A model generated the notes under the pieces. That model did not search any database. It saw only the letters and a program-made list of their open reading frames with translations, and was not told the origin of the DNA. DNA of 10,098 nucleotides, taken from assembly GCA_025357975.1 (NCBI GenBank), contig JANYKY010000343.1, forward strand, positions 1-10,098. Reading direction: 5' to 3'. This DNA is from Gemmatimonadaceae bacterium (GTDB lineage: Bacteria; Gemmatimonadota; Gemmatimonadetes; Gemmatimonadales; Gemmatimonadaceae). This document shows positions 1-6,912 of this stretch, in pieces. How positions within the stretch are numbered: position 1 is the first letter of the stretch; each line of letters begins with the position of its first letter. The position numbers and the translations under genes are program-made.

Positions 1-954
1 AAGGCGCTCGCGTTCAATGCGGTTCTGATTGCTCTCTTCAGTTCGTCGCAGGATATCGCGGGCGACGCGTATCGAACCGACGTGCTCAACGATCGCGAGC
101 TCGGTGCGGGTGCCGCGATCTGGGTACTTGGATATCGAGTCGCCCTGCTCATCACCGGCTGGCTGGCTTTCGTGCTCGCGGACCGGCTTTCGTGGGGAAC
201 TGTTTATATCGCGATGGCCAGCCTGATGGTCGTTGGGATCGTTGCGACGTTACTCGCGCCCGAGCCGCCGGAGCGCGATGCGCCGCCCAGGTCGATCGGA
301 GAAGCTGTCGCTCTTCCGTTCCGCGATTTCTTCGGGCGAGTTGGTCCTGGCCTTGGCATTGGCGTTTTGATCTTCATCGTCCTCTACAAATATTCCGATG
401 CGCTCGCCGGCAGCATGACAACGCCGTTTCTGCTCAAGACCGGCTTCACGCAGGCCGAAGTTGGAGTTGTGTTCGGCGGCGCGGGACTGCTTGCAACGAT
501 CGCCGGTTCCATCGTCGCGGGGGGATCTATTGCGCGGCTGGGGCTCAATAAGTCGCTATGGCTGTTCGCGATTTTTCAATCGCTATCGAATCTGACCTAC
601 TATGGTCTCGCGATGGCCGGACGTAATCACGGGTTTATGGTATTTGCAATCGTCGTCGAGAACTTCGGTGTCGGCCTCGTGTCGTCGGCCCTCGTCGCCT
701 ACATCATGAGCATGTGCAACCGCCGCTTCTCGGCCACGCAATTCGCGCTCTTGTCGAGCCTCGTCGCGGCGAGCCGCGACATTCTTGTTGCGCCGGGGGG
801 AAAAATTGCCCAAACGATGGGTTGGCCGACGTTCTTCCTCATAACCGTAGCAGCAGGCCTGCCGTGCATTCTGTTGCTGCCTTTCATCGCCCCGTGGCGG
901 GGCGAGGTACCGGTCGGTGCGTTCCCGCGAGACGAGAATGACCAGAAAGAATAA
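1..954 (+). CDS. ampG: AmpG-family muropeptide MFS permease (5' end outside window)
   Basis: Inner-membrane permease of the major facilitator superfamily. AmpG imports GlcNAc-anhydroMurNAc peptides from the periplasm for peptidoglycan recycling. The frame is open from base 1, giving 317 residues to TAA at 952-954; about 110 N-terminal residues (start codon and first helices) are missing by comparison with remembered E. coli AmpG. Recognition rests on many matches along the chain: SSSQDIAGDAYRTDVL near the start, then GAGAAIWVLGYR, an ATLLAPEP segment ending the N-terminal half, RDFFGR opening the C-terminal half, then VLYKYSDALAGSMTTPFL, GLLATIAGS and RRFSATQFALLSS. Roughly eight hydrophobic membrane segments are visible, with a hydrophilic inter-domain loop at about residues 80-110 of the fragment. 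A GTG at 82 could be mistaken for a start, but conserved AmpG sequence continues upstream of it. The gene ends 9 bases before the convergent phosphatase gene, and no terminator hairpin is visible there. Confidence 0.9.
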   Translation, partial: KALAFNAVLIALFSSSQDIAGDAYRTDVLNDRELGAGAAIWVLGYRVALLITGWLAFVLADRLSWGTVYIAMASLMVVGIVATLLAPEPPERDAPPRSIGEAVALPFRDFFGRVGPGLGIGVLIFIVLYKYSDALAGSMTTPFLLKTGFTQAEVGVVFGGAGLLATIAGSIVAGGSIARLGLNKSLWLFAIFQSLSNLTYYGLAMAGRNHGFMVFAIVVENFGVGLVSSALVAYIMSMCNRRFSATQFALLSSLVAASRDILVAPGGKIAQTMGWPTFFLITVAAGLPCILLLPFIAPWRGEVPVGAFPRDENDQKE

Positions 955-963
955 TGCGGGAAT

Positions 964-1818
964 TCAGGTCATAGGAATGAGGTAACGGCCTGCGACCACC
1001 GTCACGTTATCCGGAGCGCCTGTATCGATTGCGCGATCGATCAGCGCGTCGCAGATAGCCAGGAGATCGACTTTCTCATTTACCACCGCGGCAATTTCGC
1101 CGGCGCTAACCTGGTTGGAGAGGCCGTCGCTGCAAAGAATGATGACGTCGTCATGCATCAGGCGGTCACGCGTAAATTCGGGAGTGATCGTCGGCTCAGG
1201 GCCAAGTGCCTGCAGGATGATATTGCGATGTTCGCTGCGCTCGGCCTGTTCCAGTGTCAGCTTTCCGGCGTCGACCATTCTCTGTACGAGAGACTGATCC
1301 TTGGTCATCTGCCGCGCAACATTCGACCGAACGATGTAAGCGCGGCTGTCTCCGACCTGCGCGAAATAAACCATCCCACCAACAACAAGAGCGATGGTTG
1401 CAGTCGTGCCCATTCCGTGATGCACGCGATTTTCGCGCGAGTGAATATGAATTGCGCGGTTGGCTGAGAGCACTGCCTGCTGAAGAGAGTCCGCGATGAC
1501 CACCGCACCCTTGAGTGCGCCGCGATCGGAAAGTTCTTTCAGGCTCTTGAACACAACTTCGGTTGCCAGTGAGCTGGCGATCTCGCCGGACGCGGCACCG
1601 CCGACGCCATCTGCAACCATGAGGAGCGCGGGCACCGCGTCGACGCGGAAAATCCCAGCGTTGTTTTCGCTGAACTTCTCCCCAGCGGACAGATCGCCGT
1701 AGAGAAACGAATCCTCGTTGTGCTCACGCACCAGCCCGACGTCTGTGCGTCCGGCAATTTCGATTGCACCTTCGGGGAGAGCCGGGAATTCGGCGGTGAA
1801 CGGTTCTGAGCGCTTCAC
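964..1818 (-). CDS. PP2C-type protein Ser/Thr phosphatase
   Basis: Metal-dependent PPM/PP2C phosphatase, expected to remove phosphate from Ser/Thr residues in the cytoplasm, typically reversing Hanks-type kinases (Stp/PrpC-like). All core motifs are present, numbered from the chosen GTG: REHNED ending at D36, ADGVGG with D70, GMGTT at 135-139, GDSRAY at 156-161, TKDQSLVQ, SDG with D231, and GAPDN with D270. The four Asp residues are the expected metal ligands, so the domain looks intact and active. There is no membrane segment or sensor domain. The start is uncertain: no ATG lies upstream of the domain, and the frame stays open to a TTG at 1971 (335 residues) with another GTG at 1884. I chose GTG at 1816-1818 (284 residues) because the extra N-terminal 51 residues look non-conserved and a good plus-strand promoter candidate sits at 1929-1956. 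None of the starts has a convincing Shine-Dalgarno. The gene is convergent with ampG and divergent from the amidase gene. Confidence 0.9.
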   Translation of the reverse strand: MKRSEPFTAEFPALPEGAIEIAGRTDVGLVREHNEDSFLYGDLSAGEKFSENNAGIFRVDAVPALLMVADGVGGAASGEIASSLATEVVFKSLKELSDRGALKGAVVIADSLQQAVLSANRAIHIHSRENRVHHGMGTTATIALVVGGMVYFAQVGDSRAYIVRSNVARQMTKDQSLVQRMVDAGKLTLEQAERSEHRNIILQALGPEPTITPEFTRDRLMHDDVIILCSDGLSNQVSAGEIAAVVNEKVDLLAICDALIDRAIDTGAPDNVTVVAGRYLIPMT

Positions 1819-2001
1819 AAGTCGGTACGCACGCCGGACTCCGGAATGCGTGAGAAGGGATTGAATGTAAGGGGGTGGTACCACGGCATCCGCGGGAATA
1901 TAGGTGAGGCAGTGCCGATTCGCCTTGCTTGACAACGGCTGGCCGCTTGATATCTGGTATTGACTGTGCAATCAGGTTTCCCAAATGACGACTGAAGGCC
2001 C
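1819..2001. promoter_or_regulatory. Divergent intergenic region, phosphatase / amidase
   Basis: If the phosphatase starts at 1818, these 183 bases separate two divergent genes and should carry both promoters. On the minus strand a TATATT hexamer (1902-1897) resembles a -10 element for the phosphatase, but no matching -35 lies at the right spacing. On the plus strand there is a TTGACA at 1929-1934, described separately. No obvious operator palindrome was seen. The assignment depends on the uncertain phosphatase start. Confidence 0.4.
1929..1956 (+). promoter_or_regulatory. Candidate sigma70-type promoter for the amidase operon
   Basis: A perfect TTGACA (1929-1934) is followed 16 bases later by TATCTG (1951-1956), a weak -10 match. 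Transcription would start at about 1963-1968 and leave a leader of about 35 bases before the ATG at 2002. A GAAGG (1994-1998) just before the ATG could serve as the ribosome binding site, although the spacing of 3 bases is short. This is motif evidence only. Confidence 0.35.
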
Positions 2002-3633
2002 ATGATCACAACGAGAAGTGTTCGTGTTTTTGCGGGTGGATTTTCCCTCACCCTCGGCGCGGCGTGCGCGCCCGGCCCGGTAACTGCCCCGACTCCGGTG
2101 CCGGGCCCGGCGCCGAGTCCGCTGCCTGCTCCGCCGAGGGTTGTGACGAAGGCGCCGCTGCCGCCGGCGAACCCGTCATTGCCAGTGGTCCCGTACATCG
2201 GGGGGCCGCTCGCAATCAAGGTGATTTATCCGGCGTCGGGTGCGTCGATTCAGTCGAAGGATTCGAATTTTGTTTTTGGGTCAGTTGGAAATGGCGACGC
2301 GGCCGTGACGGTCAACGGAGTGCCGACGCCAGTGTGGCCGAACGGCGCTTTCATGGTGTGGCTGCAAAACCCGCCGGCGGATGCTCGGCACTACGATATA
2401 GTAGCGTTGACAGCGACGGACAGTGCAAGTCTTTCGCTTCCTGTGAAAATCCAGCCGCCAGTTCCCGCTCCGCCTGGATCTGACACGATTCACACCTTGA
2501 TACCTGCTCGGTGGGCCTCACTCATTGGACCTCCCGCCTACGCGAGCGATACCGAGCGCGTTATAACGGGCTATGCGTTGACGGGCGGCATTCAGCGATG
2601 GTTTCTCCTGCCCAACACCGTGGTCAGAGTGACTGGCACCAAAGGCAGCGACATGTACGTGCAGCTGGATTCCGCGCATACCATCCGTATCGACAAAGGT
2701 GATGTCAAGATGCTCGATAGCACCTATGCGCCCAGCGCACGCAAAGCGTCTGCTTTCAGGGTCGTGGACAAGGGCGATTACACAGATATTGTGATTCCGA
2801 TCACTGACAGGCCGGCGTATCTCGTCGATGAAAGTCAAGACGGAATGACGCTGACACTTTATGGAACCAGCGCGCCGGCTAAACGTCAGCTGCCGGCAAA
2901 GGCTCCAGCTGCGAGCTACATCAAGACTGTGACGCCATCGAGCGAGGCTACGCAAATGCACTACGCGCTCGACTTGAAGGGCCCGGTCTACGGTTATCAG
3001 GTTTTGTGGGTAGGGGGCGTATTTACGCTTCGCGTTCGCCGGCCGCCAAAAGTGAACGCCGCTTCGCCGCTGATGGGCCTTACGATCGCAGTGGACCCGG
3101 GACATCCACCGATTGGCGCAACCGGCCCAACGGGATTATGGGAACCCGTCCCGACGCTTGCCGTTGGCTTCAAGATTCAGGAGCTGTTGCAGGCAAAAGG
3201 AGTGAAAGTCGTGATGACGCGAACTTCACCCGAGCCAGTGGACCTGTATCTCCGCCCGACGATGGCTCGCCGGGAAAACGCCAATGCGTTCGTGTCGATC
3301 CACCTGAACGCGGTGCCTGATGGACAGAACCCATTCCGCGCCCAGGGCACGACGACCTATCATTACTATATGCATTCACAGCCGCTCGCCGATTCGGTAG
3401 ATCGCACCGCAGTTGCCCAGCTCGCGTTGCGAGATGTCGGCGTCAAGCGCGAAAACTTCGCCGTAATCCGCGGCACCTGGATGCCGTCGATACTCGTCGA
3501 GGGAGCGTTCATCATCATGCCCGACCAGGAAGCGGCGATGCGAACATCCGAGTACCAACAACGGTACGCGCAGGGTGTAGTAGACGGTCTGGAGAATTAT
3601 TTCCGCGGCCTTGCGCAGCAAATACAACACTGA
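2002..3633 (+). CDS. Secreted multidomain N-acetylmuramoyl-L-alanine amidase (Amidase_3)
   Basis: Zinc amidase predicted to cut the bond between N-acetylmuramic acid and L-alanine in peptidoglycan, in the periplasm. 543 residues. The N-terminus has a basic start and a short hydrophobic stretch ending LGAAC with Cys22, which could be an atypical lipobox (Gly rather than Leu at -3). A Pro/Ala-rich linker follows (about 23-62), then an Ig-like beta region (about 70-150, with FVFGSVGNGDAAVTVNG), an SH3-like stretch (about 203-240) and an AMIN-like beta-rich region (about 250-347). The catalytic domain fills about 358-543. The expected ligands are visible: DPGH with H368, E381 in LWEP, H434 in VSIHLNA, and catalytic E500 in ILVEGAF. 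The usual DPGHGG is DPGHPP here. The domain names for the middle regions are inferred from pattern and are less certain than the catalytic call. The next gene starts 28 bases after the stop, suggesting an operon. Confidence 0.9.
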   Translation: MITTRSVRVFAGGFSLTLGAACAPGPVTAPTPVPGPAPSPLPAPPRVVTKAPLPPANPSLPVVPYIGGPLAIKVIYPASGASIQSKDSNFVFGSVGNGDAAVTVNGVPTPVWPNGAFMVWLQNPPADARHYDIVALTATDSASLSLPVKIQPPVPAPPGSDTIHTLIPARWASLIGPPAYASDTERVITGYALTGGIQRWFLLPNTVVRVTGTKGSDMYVQLDSAHTIRIDKGDVKMLDSTYAPSARKASAFRVVDKGDYTDIVIPITDRPAYLVDESQDGMTLTLYGTSAPAKRQLPAKAPAASYIKTVTPSSEATQMHYALDLKGPVYGYQVLWVGGVFTLRVRRPPKVNAASPLMGLTIAVDPGHPPIGATGPTGLWEPVPTLAVGFKIQELLQAKGVKVVMTRTSPEPVDLYLRPTMARRENANAFVSIHLNAVPDGQNPFRAQGTTTYHYYMHSQPLADSVDRTAVAQLALRDVGVKRENFAVIRGTWMPSILVEGAFIIMPDQEAAMRTSEYQQRYAQGVVDGLENYFRGLAQQIQH

Positions 3634-3661
3634 CGGTCACGAGAAAACAGCTCCGCGCCGA

Positions 3662-6595
3662 ATGATATTCCGCGCCGCGCTCTTTGTTGTGCTCTGCTGT
3701 GTCGCGGTACGGCCGGCGAGTGCTCAGCTCAGTCCGGCGGATCGCTGGTACACGATCGAGACCGCGCATTTTCGGGTGCACTTCATCAAGGCCCTGGAGC
3801 CTGAAGCGAGACGAGGTGCGGTAAACGCTGAGCGAGCATTCGCAGAGTTGAGCGCACAGCTGCGACCTCCAGGCGGCAAAGTCGATCTCGTCATTGCGGA
3901 CAATTTCGATTACGTGCAAGGTTACGCGACAACGTTCCCGACGAATCGCATCGTCGTGTTCGCCCACCCGCCAATCGATGCTCAGGAGCTTCGAAATTAT
4001 GACGACTGGAGCCGGCTCGTCATAACCCACGAGTTGTCGCACATATTTTTTCTGGATCGAAGTGACGGACTGTGGCGTATTGGGCGCGATATCTTCGGCC
4101 GCAACCCAGCCTTTTTCCCGAATAGCTTTCTTCCGTCGTGGCTGGTAGAAGGTCTTGCCGTCTACTACGAGTCGCGCATCACGGGAGCTGGACGCCTCGA
4201 GGGCTCTGAGCATTACATGATTGCTCGAGCGGCGGCGCAGGCACATCGACTTCCTCGTCTCAATCAGATATCGAGCGAGACCAGCAGATATCCGGGTGGA
4301 GAGTCTGTCTACGCTTATGGCGGATTGATCTTTGACTACCTCTCCCGGACGCGCGGGCCACAGTCGATACAGAGGTTCATCGACGTCAACAGCACCCGCA
4401 TATTTCCGCTTTCCCTGAACGCACGGGCGAAGCTGGCATTCGGCATCAGTTTCGAGAATGCATTTCGCGACTGGAGTGATTCTCTCGAACGCACTGCCCC
4501 GGCTATGACGGAACCGCTTCCCGGTTGGCGCGTTCTCACGGGGGATGGTCGGAGCGTCGGTACTCCTCGCTGGATCGGAGATACGGCGGTAGTGTACGCC
4601 GCTGACAACGGTCGTGAATCGCCGGCGGCGTACGTCGCGTCTCTCGATGGCCGAATTCGCAATCTCGGGCGTCGCAATGGGCTCGGTGCCAACACGCCTG
4701 TTGCGAACGGAAGCCTCGTCTTTTCACAGCCGGACTTCACAGATCCATATCATTTGAGGAATGATCTCTATGTAGCGCGAGATGGGCGCGACACCCAGCT
4801 CACACATGGAGCACGCCTGGCTCAACCGGATGCGCGCGCGGACGGGGATATCGTAGCGGTTCAATCGGTTCCGGGCTCAACTCGCCTGGCTCGTGTGTCG
4901 GCTAACGGTATGCGCATTGTGCCTATCACGGCGGGCACTGCGGATGTTCAGTGGGGAAGTCCGCGGTGGTCACCCGACGGGGCGTCCATTGCCGCGATCA
5001 GGGTCACGCGTGGGGGAATCAATGATGTCGTAGTTCTCGATTCGACTGGTCTGGTGAGAAAGGTCATCGTTTCAGAGCACGCGATTGTCGACGCACCATC
5101 GTGGTCACCTGCGGGCGACCGCATTTATTACACGTCGACGCAAACGGGCTCGATGGAAGCGTATTCCGCCTCGGTGGACGCAGCCGAAACAGGGAGAACG
5201 CAGCTGTCGACCTCGACTACAGGCCTGTTCGGTTTTGAGCCGTCGAGAGCGGGCGCCAAATTCGCGGCACTGGAGTTCCGATTTGACGGCTATCATCTCG
5301 GATACACGGCTGCTCGTCCGAACGCCACCAATCGCGACACGATTGTGTCGACGCCGCGTGCGAATTGCGCGGATTGTCGTGCGGCAGCAATTGCGGCGCC
5401 GGTAACAAGTTCCGACCTCGGGCCGTCGCGTTCCTATTCACCGTGGCGCTCGCTTGCGCCGCGGTTCTGGCAGCCGCTCGTGACCATTGCGAGCGGAACC
5501 GGAAACGTCATAGGTGCAGCTACCAGCGGTCAGGACATCATTGGGCGGCACGCGTACGATGCGCAGGCGGGCTTCAATACCAAATATCACGAAACCGATC
5601 TCTTCGGATCGTACGTGTACGCGGGCCTCGGCCAACCTTTCATCGGAGCAAGTGCTCAACAGACGTTCGATCACTTCGATCTCGTCAACTCTTCCGGAAA
5701 CACGGTCGGCCTGCTGGCAAGACGAGCCAGAATTTACGGCTTGAACCTGGGGTTGATTCGGCCGCGGGTGCGGACCTATGGATCTTTATCATTTGGAGGA
5801 GAGGTCGAGTCACGCGATTACACGACAAGTCCGGACACGCTGCTTTCAAAGCTGAATTCGATCTATTCGCGGACCCGTAACTACCCGTCGCTCTTCGCCT
5901 CGGCGAGCTGGTCCAACACGCAGCGGCCGGGGCTAAGCATATCTCGCGAGGACGGATTTACTGCGCGTGCAACAACGCGACGTCGCTGGCTCAGCAGCGA
6001 GGCATCAAATGGAAGTAACAGCATTGTCGGCGTAGTGGCCGGGTACAAGTCGCTCGACTTGCCAGGATTCTCTCACCATGTGATTGCGCTGCGTCTGGCT
6101 GGGGCTGATGCGGACAAGAACGCGATCTCGACGTTCTCTGTGGGAGGATTGAGCGGTCAAAGTCTCGAGGTCGTAACGGGGATCGCGATCGGCGGTGACC
6201 GCCGCACCTTCGGCGTTCGGGGCTTTCCTCCATCGGCGGAACAAGGCACCCGCGCTCTCGGAGGCAGCGTGGAGTATCGCGCACCGCTCGCCGCTCCGTC
6301 GAGCCGAGTCCCATTCATTCCGGTTTTATTCGATCGGATTTCCGTTTCCTCGTTTGCCGACGCGGGCCGGGCGTATTGTCCGAGCGGGGTCGCCCAGCCC
6401 GTTGTGGTTTGCAGCGGGGCAAGTCGAGCGATGCCATGGCTTGCGTCGGTTGGGGCCGAAGCGAATTTTGATACGGCAATCCAGTATGATGTGGCGACGC
6501 GATTTCGCGCCGGGTTTGCTGTTCCAGTAACGGGCAAGGCGGCTGCCGGGGCGCGGGTGGTCAGTGTTTACCTGACCATCGGAGAATCGTTTTAG
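3662..6595 (+). CDS. Secreted metallopeptidase-like / TolB-like propeller / outer-membrane barrel fusion
   Basis: 977 residues from ATG at 3662, which opens directly onto a signal peptide (MIFRAALFVVLCCVAVRPA, cleavage near ASA-Q). An in-frame TTG at 3611 would add 17 polar residues and overlap the amidase gene; neither start has a strong Shine-Dalgarno. The N-terminal third carries HELSH (123-127), and WLVEGLAVYYES supplies a Glu (E163) 36 residues after the motif's Glu, as in gluzincins of the peptidase MA-like type. The middle has WD40/PD40-like TolB repeats, clearest at SPRWSPDG (about 433-440) and APSWSPAGDRIYY (about 478-490). The C-terminal 350 or so residues are beta-rich with alternating aromatic residues. 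They include FGVRGFPPSAEQGTRALGG (about 850-868) and SSFADAGRAY, typical of BamA/D15-type barrels, and end in Phe as barrel proteins recognised by the BAM machinery do. CADC (569-572) sits between propeller and barrel, and two more Cys lie in a late loop. Substrate unknown. It is probably co-transcribed with the amidase. Whether the protease is active cannot be told from sequence. Confidence 0.8.
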   Translation: MIFRAALFVVLCCVAVRPASAQLSPADRWYTIETAHFRVHFIKALEPEARRGAVNAERAFAELSAQLRPPGGKVDLVIADNFDYVQGYATTFPTNRIVVFAHPPIDAQELRNYDDWSRLVITHELSHIFFLDRSDGLWRIGRDIFGRNPAFFPNSFLPSWLVEGLAVYYESRITGAGRLEGSEHYMIARAAAQAHRLPRLNQISSETSRYPGGESVYAYGGLIFDYLSRTRGPQSIQRFIDVNSTRIFPLSLNARAKLAFGISFENAFRDWSDSLERTAPAMTEPLPGWRVLTGDGRSVGTPRWIGDTAVVYAADNGRESPAAYVASLDGRIRNLGRRNGLGANTPVANGSLVFSQPDFTDPYHLRNDLYVARDGRDTQLTHGARLAQPDARADGDIVAVQSVPGSTRLARVSANGMRIVPITAGTADVQWGSPRWSPDGASIAAIRVTRGGINDVVVLDSTGLVRKVIVSEHAIVDAPSWSPAGDRIYYTSTQTGSMEAYSASVDAAETGRTQLSTSTTGLFGFEPSRAGAKFAALEFRFDGYHLGYTAARPNATNRDTIVSTPRANCADCRAAAIAAPVTSSDLGPSRSYSPWRSLAPRFWQPLVTIASGTGNVIGAATSGQDIIGRHAYDAQAGFNTKYHETDLFGSYVYAGLGQPFIGASAQQTFDHFDLVNSSGNTVGLLARRARIYGLNLGLIRPRVRTYGSLSFGGEVESRDYTTSPDTLLSKLNSIYSRTRNYPSLFASASWSNTQRPGLSISREDGFTARATTRRRWLSSEASNGSNSIVGVVAGYKSLDLPGFSHHVIALRLAGADADKNAISTFSVGGLSGQSLEVVTGIAIGGDRRTFGVRGFPPSAEQGTRALGGSVEYRAPLAAPSSRVPFIPVLFDRISVSSFADAGRAYCPSGVAQPVVVCSGASRAMPWLASVGAEANFDTAIQYDVATRFRAGFAVPVTGKAAAGARVVSVYLTIGESF

Positions 6596-6680
6596 AGGGC
6601 TGAATTGGGCCATTTCGCGGCACGGTTTTCTTCCGGAAGTCAAGCTTTTTTGTGAATCTGGTCACGTGATTGCAAACAAG

Positions 6681-6699
6681 TCCCTCATCCCCAGAGGGA
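6681..6699 (+). other. Small hairpin in nrdJ upstream region
   Basis: TCCCTC (6681-6686) and GAGGGA (6694-6699) form a perfect 6-bp stem with a 7-base loop. No T tract follows, so it is not a standard intrinsic terminator. It lies about 85 bases after the upstream stop codon and could be a transcript-end or leader structure. Function unknown. Confidence 0.4.
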
Positions 6700-6876
6700 G
6701 CGTTCAAGTGGAAAGTCTCGTGGGTCAGATTCATTCGTGATGTGGATTGTGTAACCTGTTGGTAGCTCATGACTTACGCAACCACTGGCGCGGATACACG
6801 AACACGGCTAAACTGCCCTCCCCAAGCACGAACCGACCGATCGCCGAAAGGCTGATTTATTAGCATTTAGCTTGTT

Positions 6877-6896
6877 ATTGACGTTCAATTTTTTTT
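6877..6896 (+). other. Terminator-like ATTGA/TCAAT hairpin with T8 tract before nrdJ
   Basis: ATTGA (6877-6881) and TCAAT (6885-6889) pair around a CGT loop and run straight into eight T (6889-6896). The stem is short and AT-rich, so termination would be weak. It ends only 4 bases before the GGAG ribosome binding site. A second weak hairpin (GCTGA/TTAGC, 6851-6864, one G-U pair) lies just upstream. This could be an attenuator or simply an unstructured AT-rich leader that favours translation. Confidence 0.3.
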
Positions 6897-6900
6897 CAGT

Positions 6901-6904
6901 GGAG
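6901..6904 (+). promoter_or_regulatory. Ribosome binding site deciding the nrdJ start
   Basis: GGAG ends 8 bases before ATG at 6913, an ideal spacing. A TTG sits directly before it at 6910, but the ATG is the better start by both codon and spacing. Confidence 0.7.
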
Positions 6905-6912
6905 TTGTATTG

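Larger units (their letters stand above)
6596..6909. other. Gene-free intergenic region upstream of nrdJ
   Basis: 314 bases with no credible coding sequence on either strand. The first part contains CTTCCGGAAG followed by a T-rich CTTTTTT (about 6645-6651), which is not a clean terminator. A small hairpin lies at 6681-6699. The last 60 bases become strikingly AT-rich compared with the rest of the window and hold a near-repeat (ATTAGC then TTTAGC at 6859-6870), a weak hairpin and eight T. The nrdJ promoter should be here, but I could not pick a convincing -35/-10 pair. No cobalamin-riboswitch consensus segments and no NrdR-box pair were recognised by eye. Confidence 0.6.

Noticed and set aside
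82..954. GTG at 82 as the start of the permease
   Set aside because: Conserved AmpG residues (QDIAGDAYRTD) are encoded immediately upstream in the same frame, so the gene continues past the window edge.
2518..3105. Minus-strand ORF of 195 codons inside the amidase gene
   Set aside because: It is antisense to a well-supported gene and shows no domain, signal peptide or ribosome binding site.
3515..4246. Long minus-strand ORF (243 codons) opposite the amidase/metallopeptidase junction
   Set aside because: It lies antisense to two strongly supported genes, its translation is Arg/Ser-rich with no recognisable domain, and long antisense frames are expected in high-GC DNA.
6630..6655. Terminator after the metallopeptidase-barrel gene (CTTCCGGAAG then a T run)
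   Set aside because: The palindrome has no loop of its own and does not directly abut the T run, so a stable intrinsic terminator cannot be drawn with confidence.
6745..6820. tRNA-like stretch with a GGTAGCTCA resembling a D-arm
   Set aside because: No T-arm consensus, no matching acceptor stem and no anticodon arm in the right place on either strand.
6596..6909. Possible cobalamin riboswitch or NrdR boxes upstream of the B12-dependent reductase
   Set aside because: I looked for the conserved riboswitch core and B12-box segments and for paired NrdR palindromes and recognised none by eye. A covariance-model search would be decisive.
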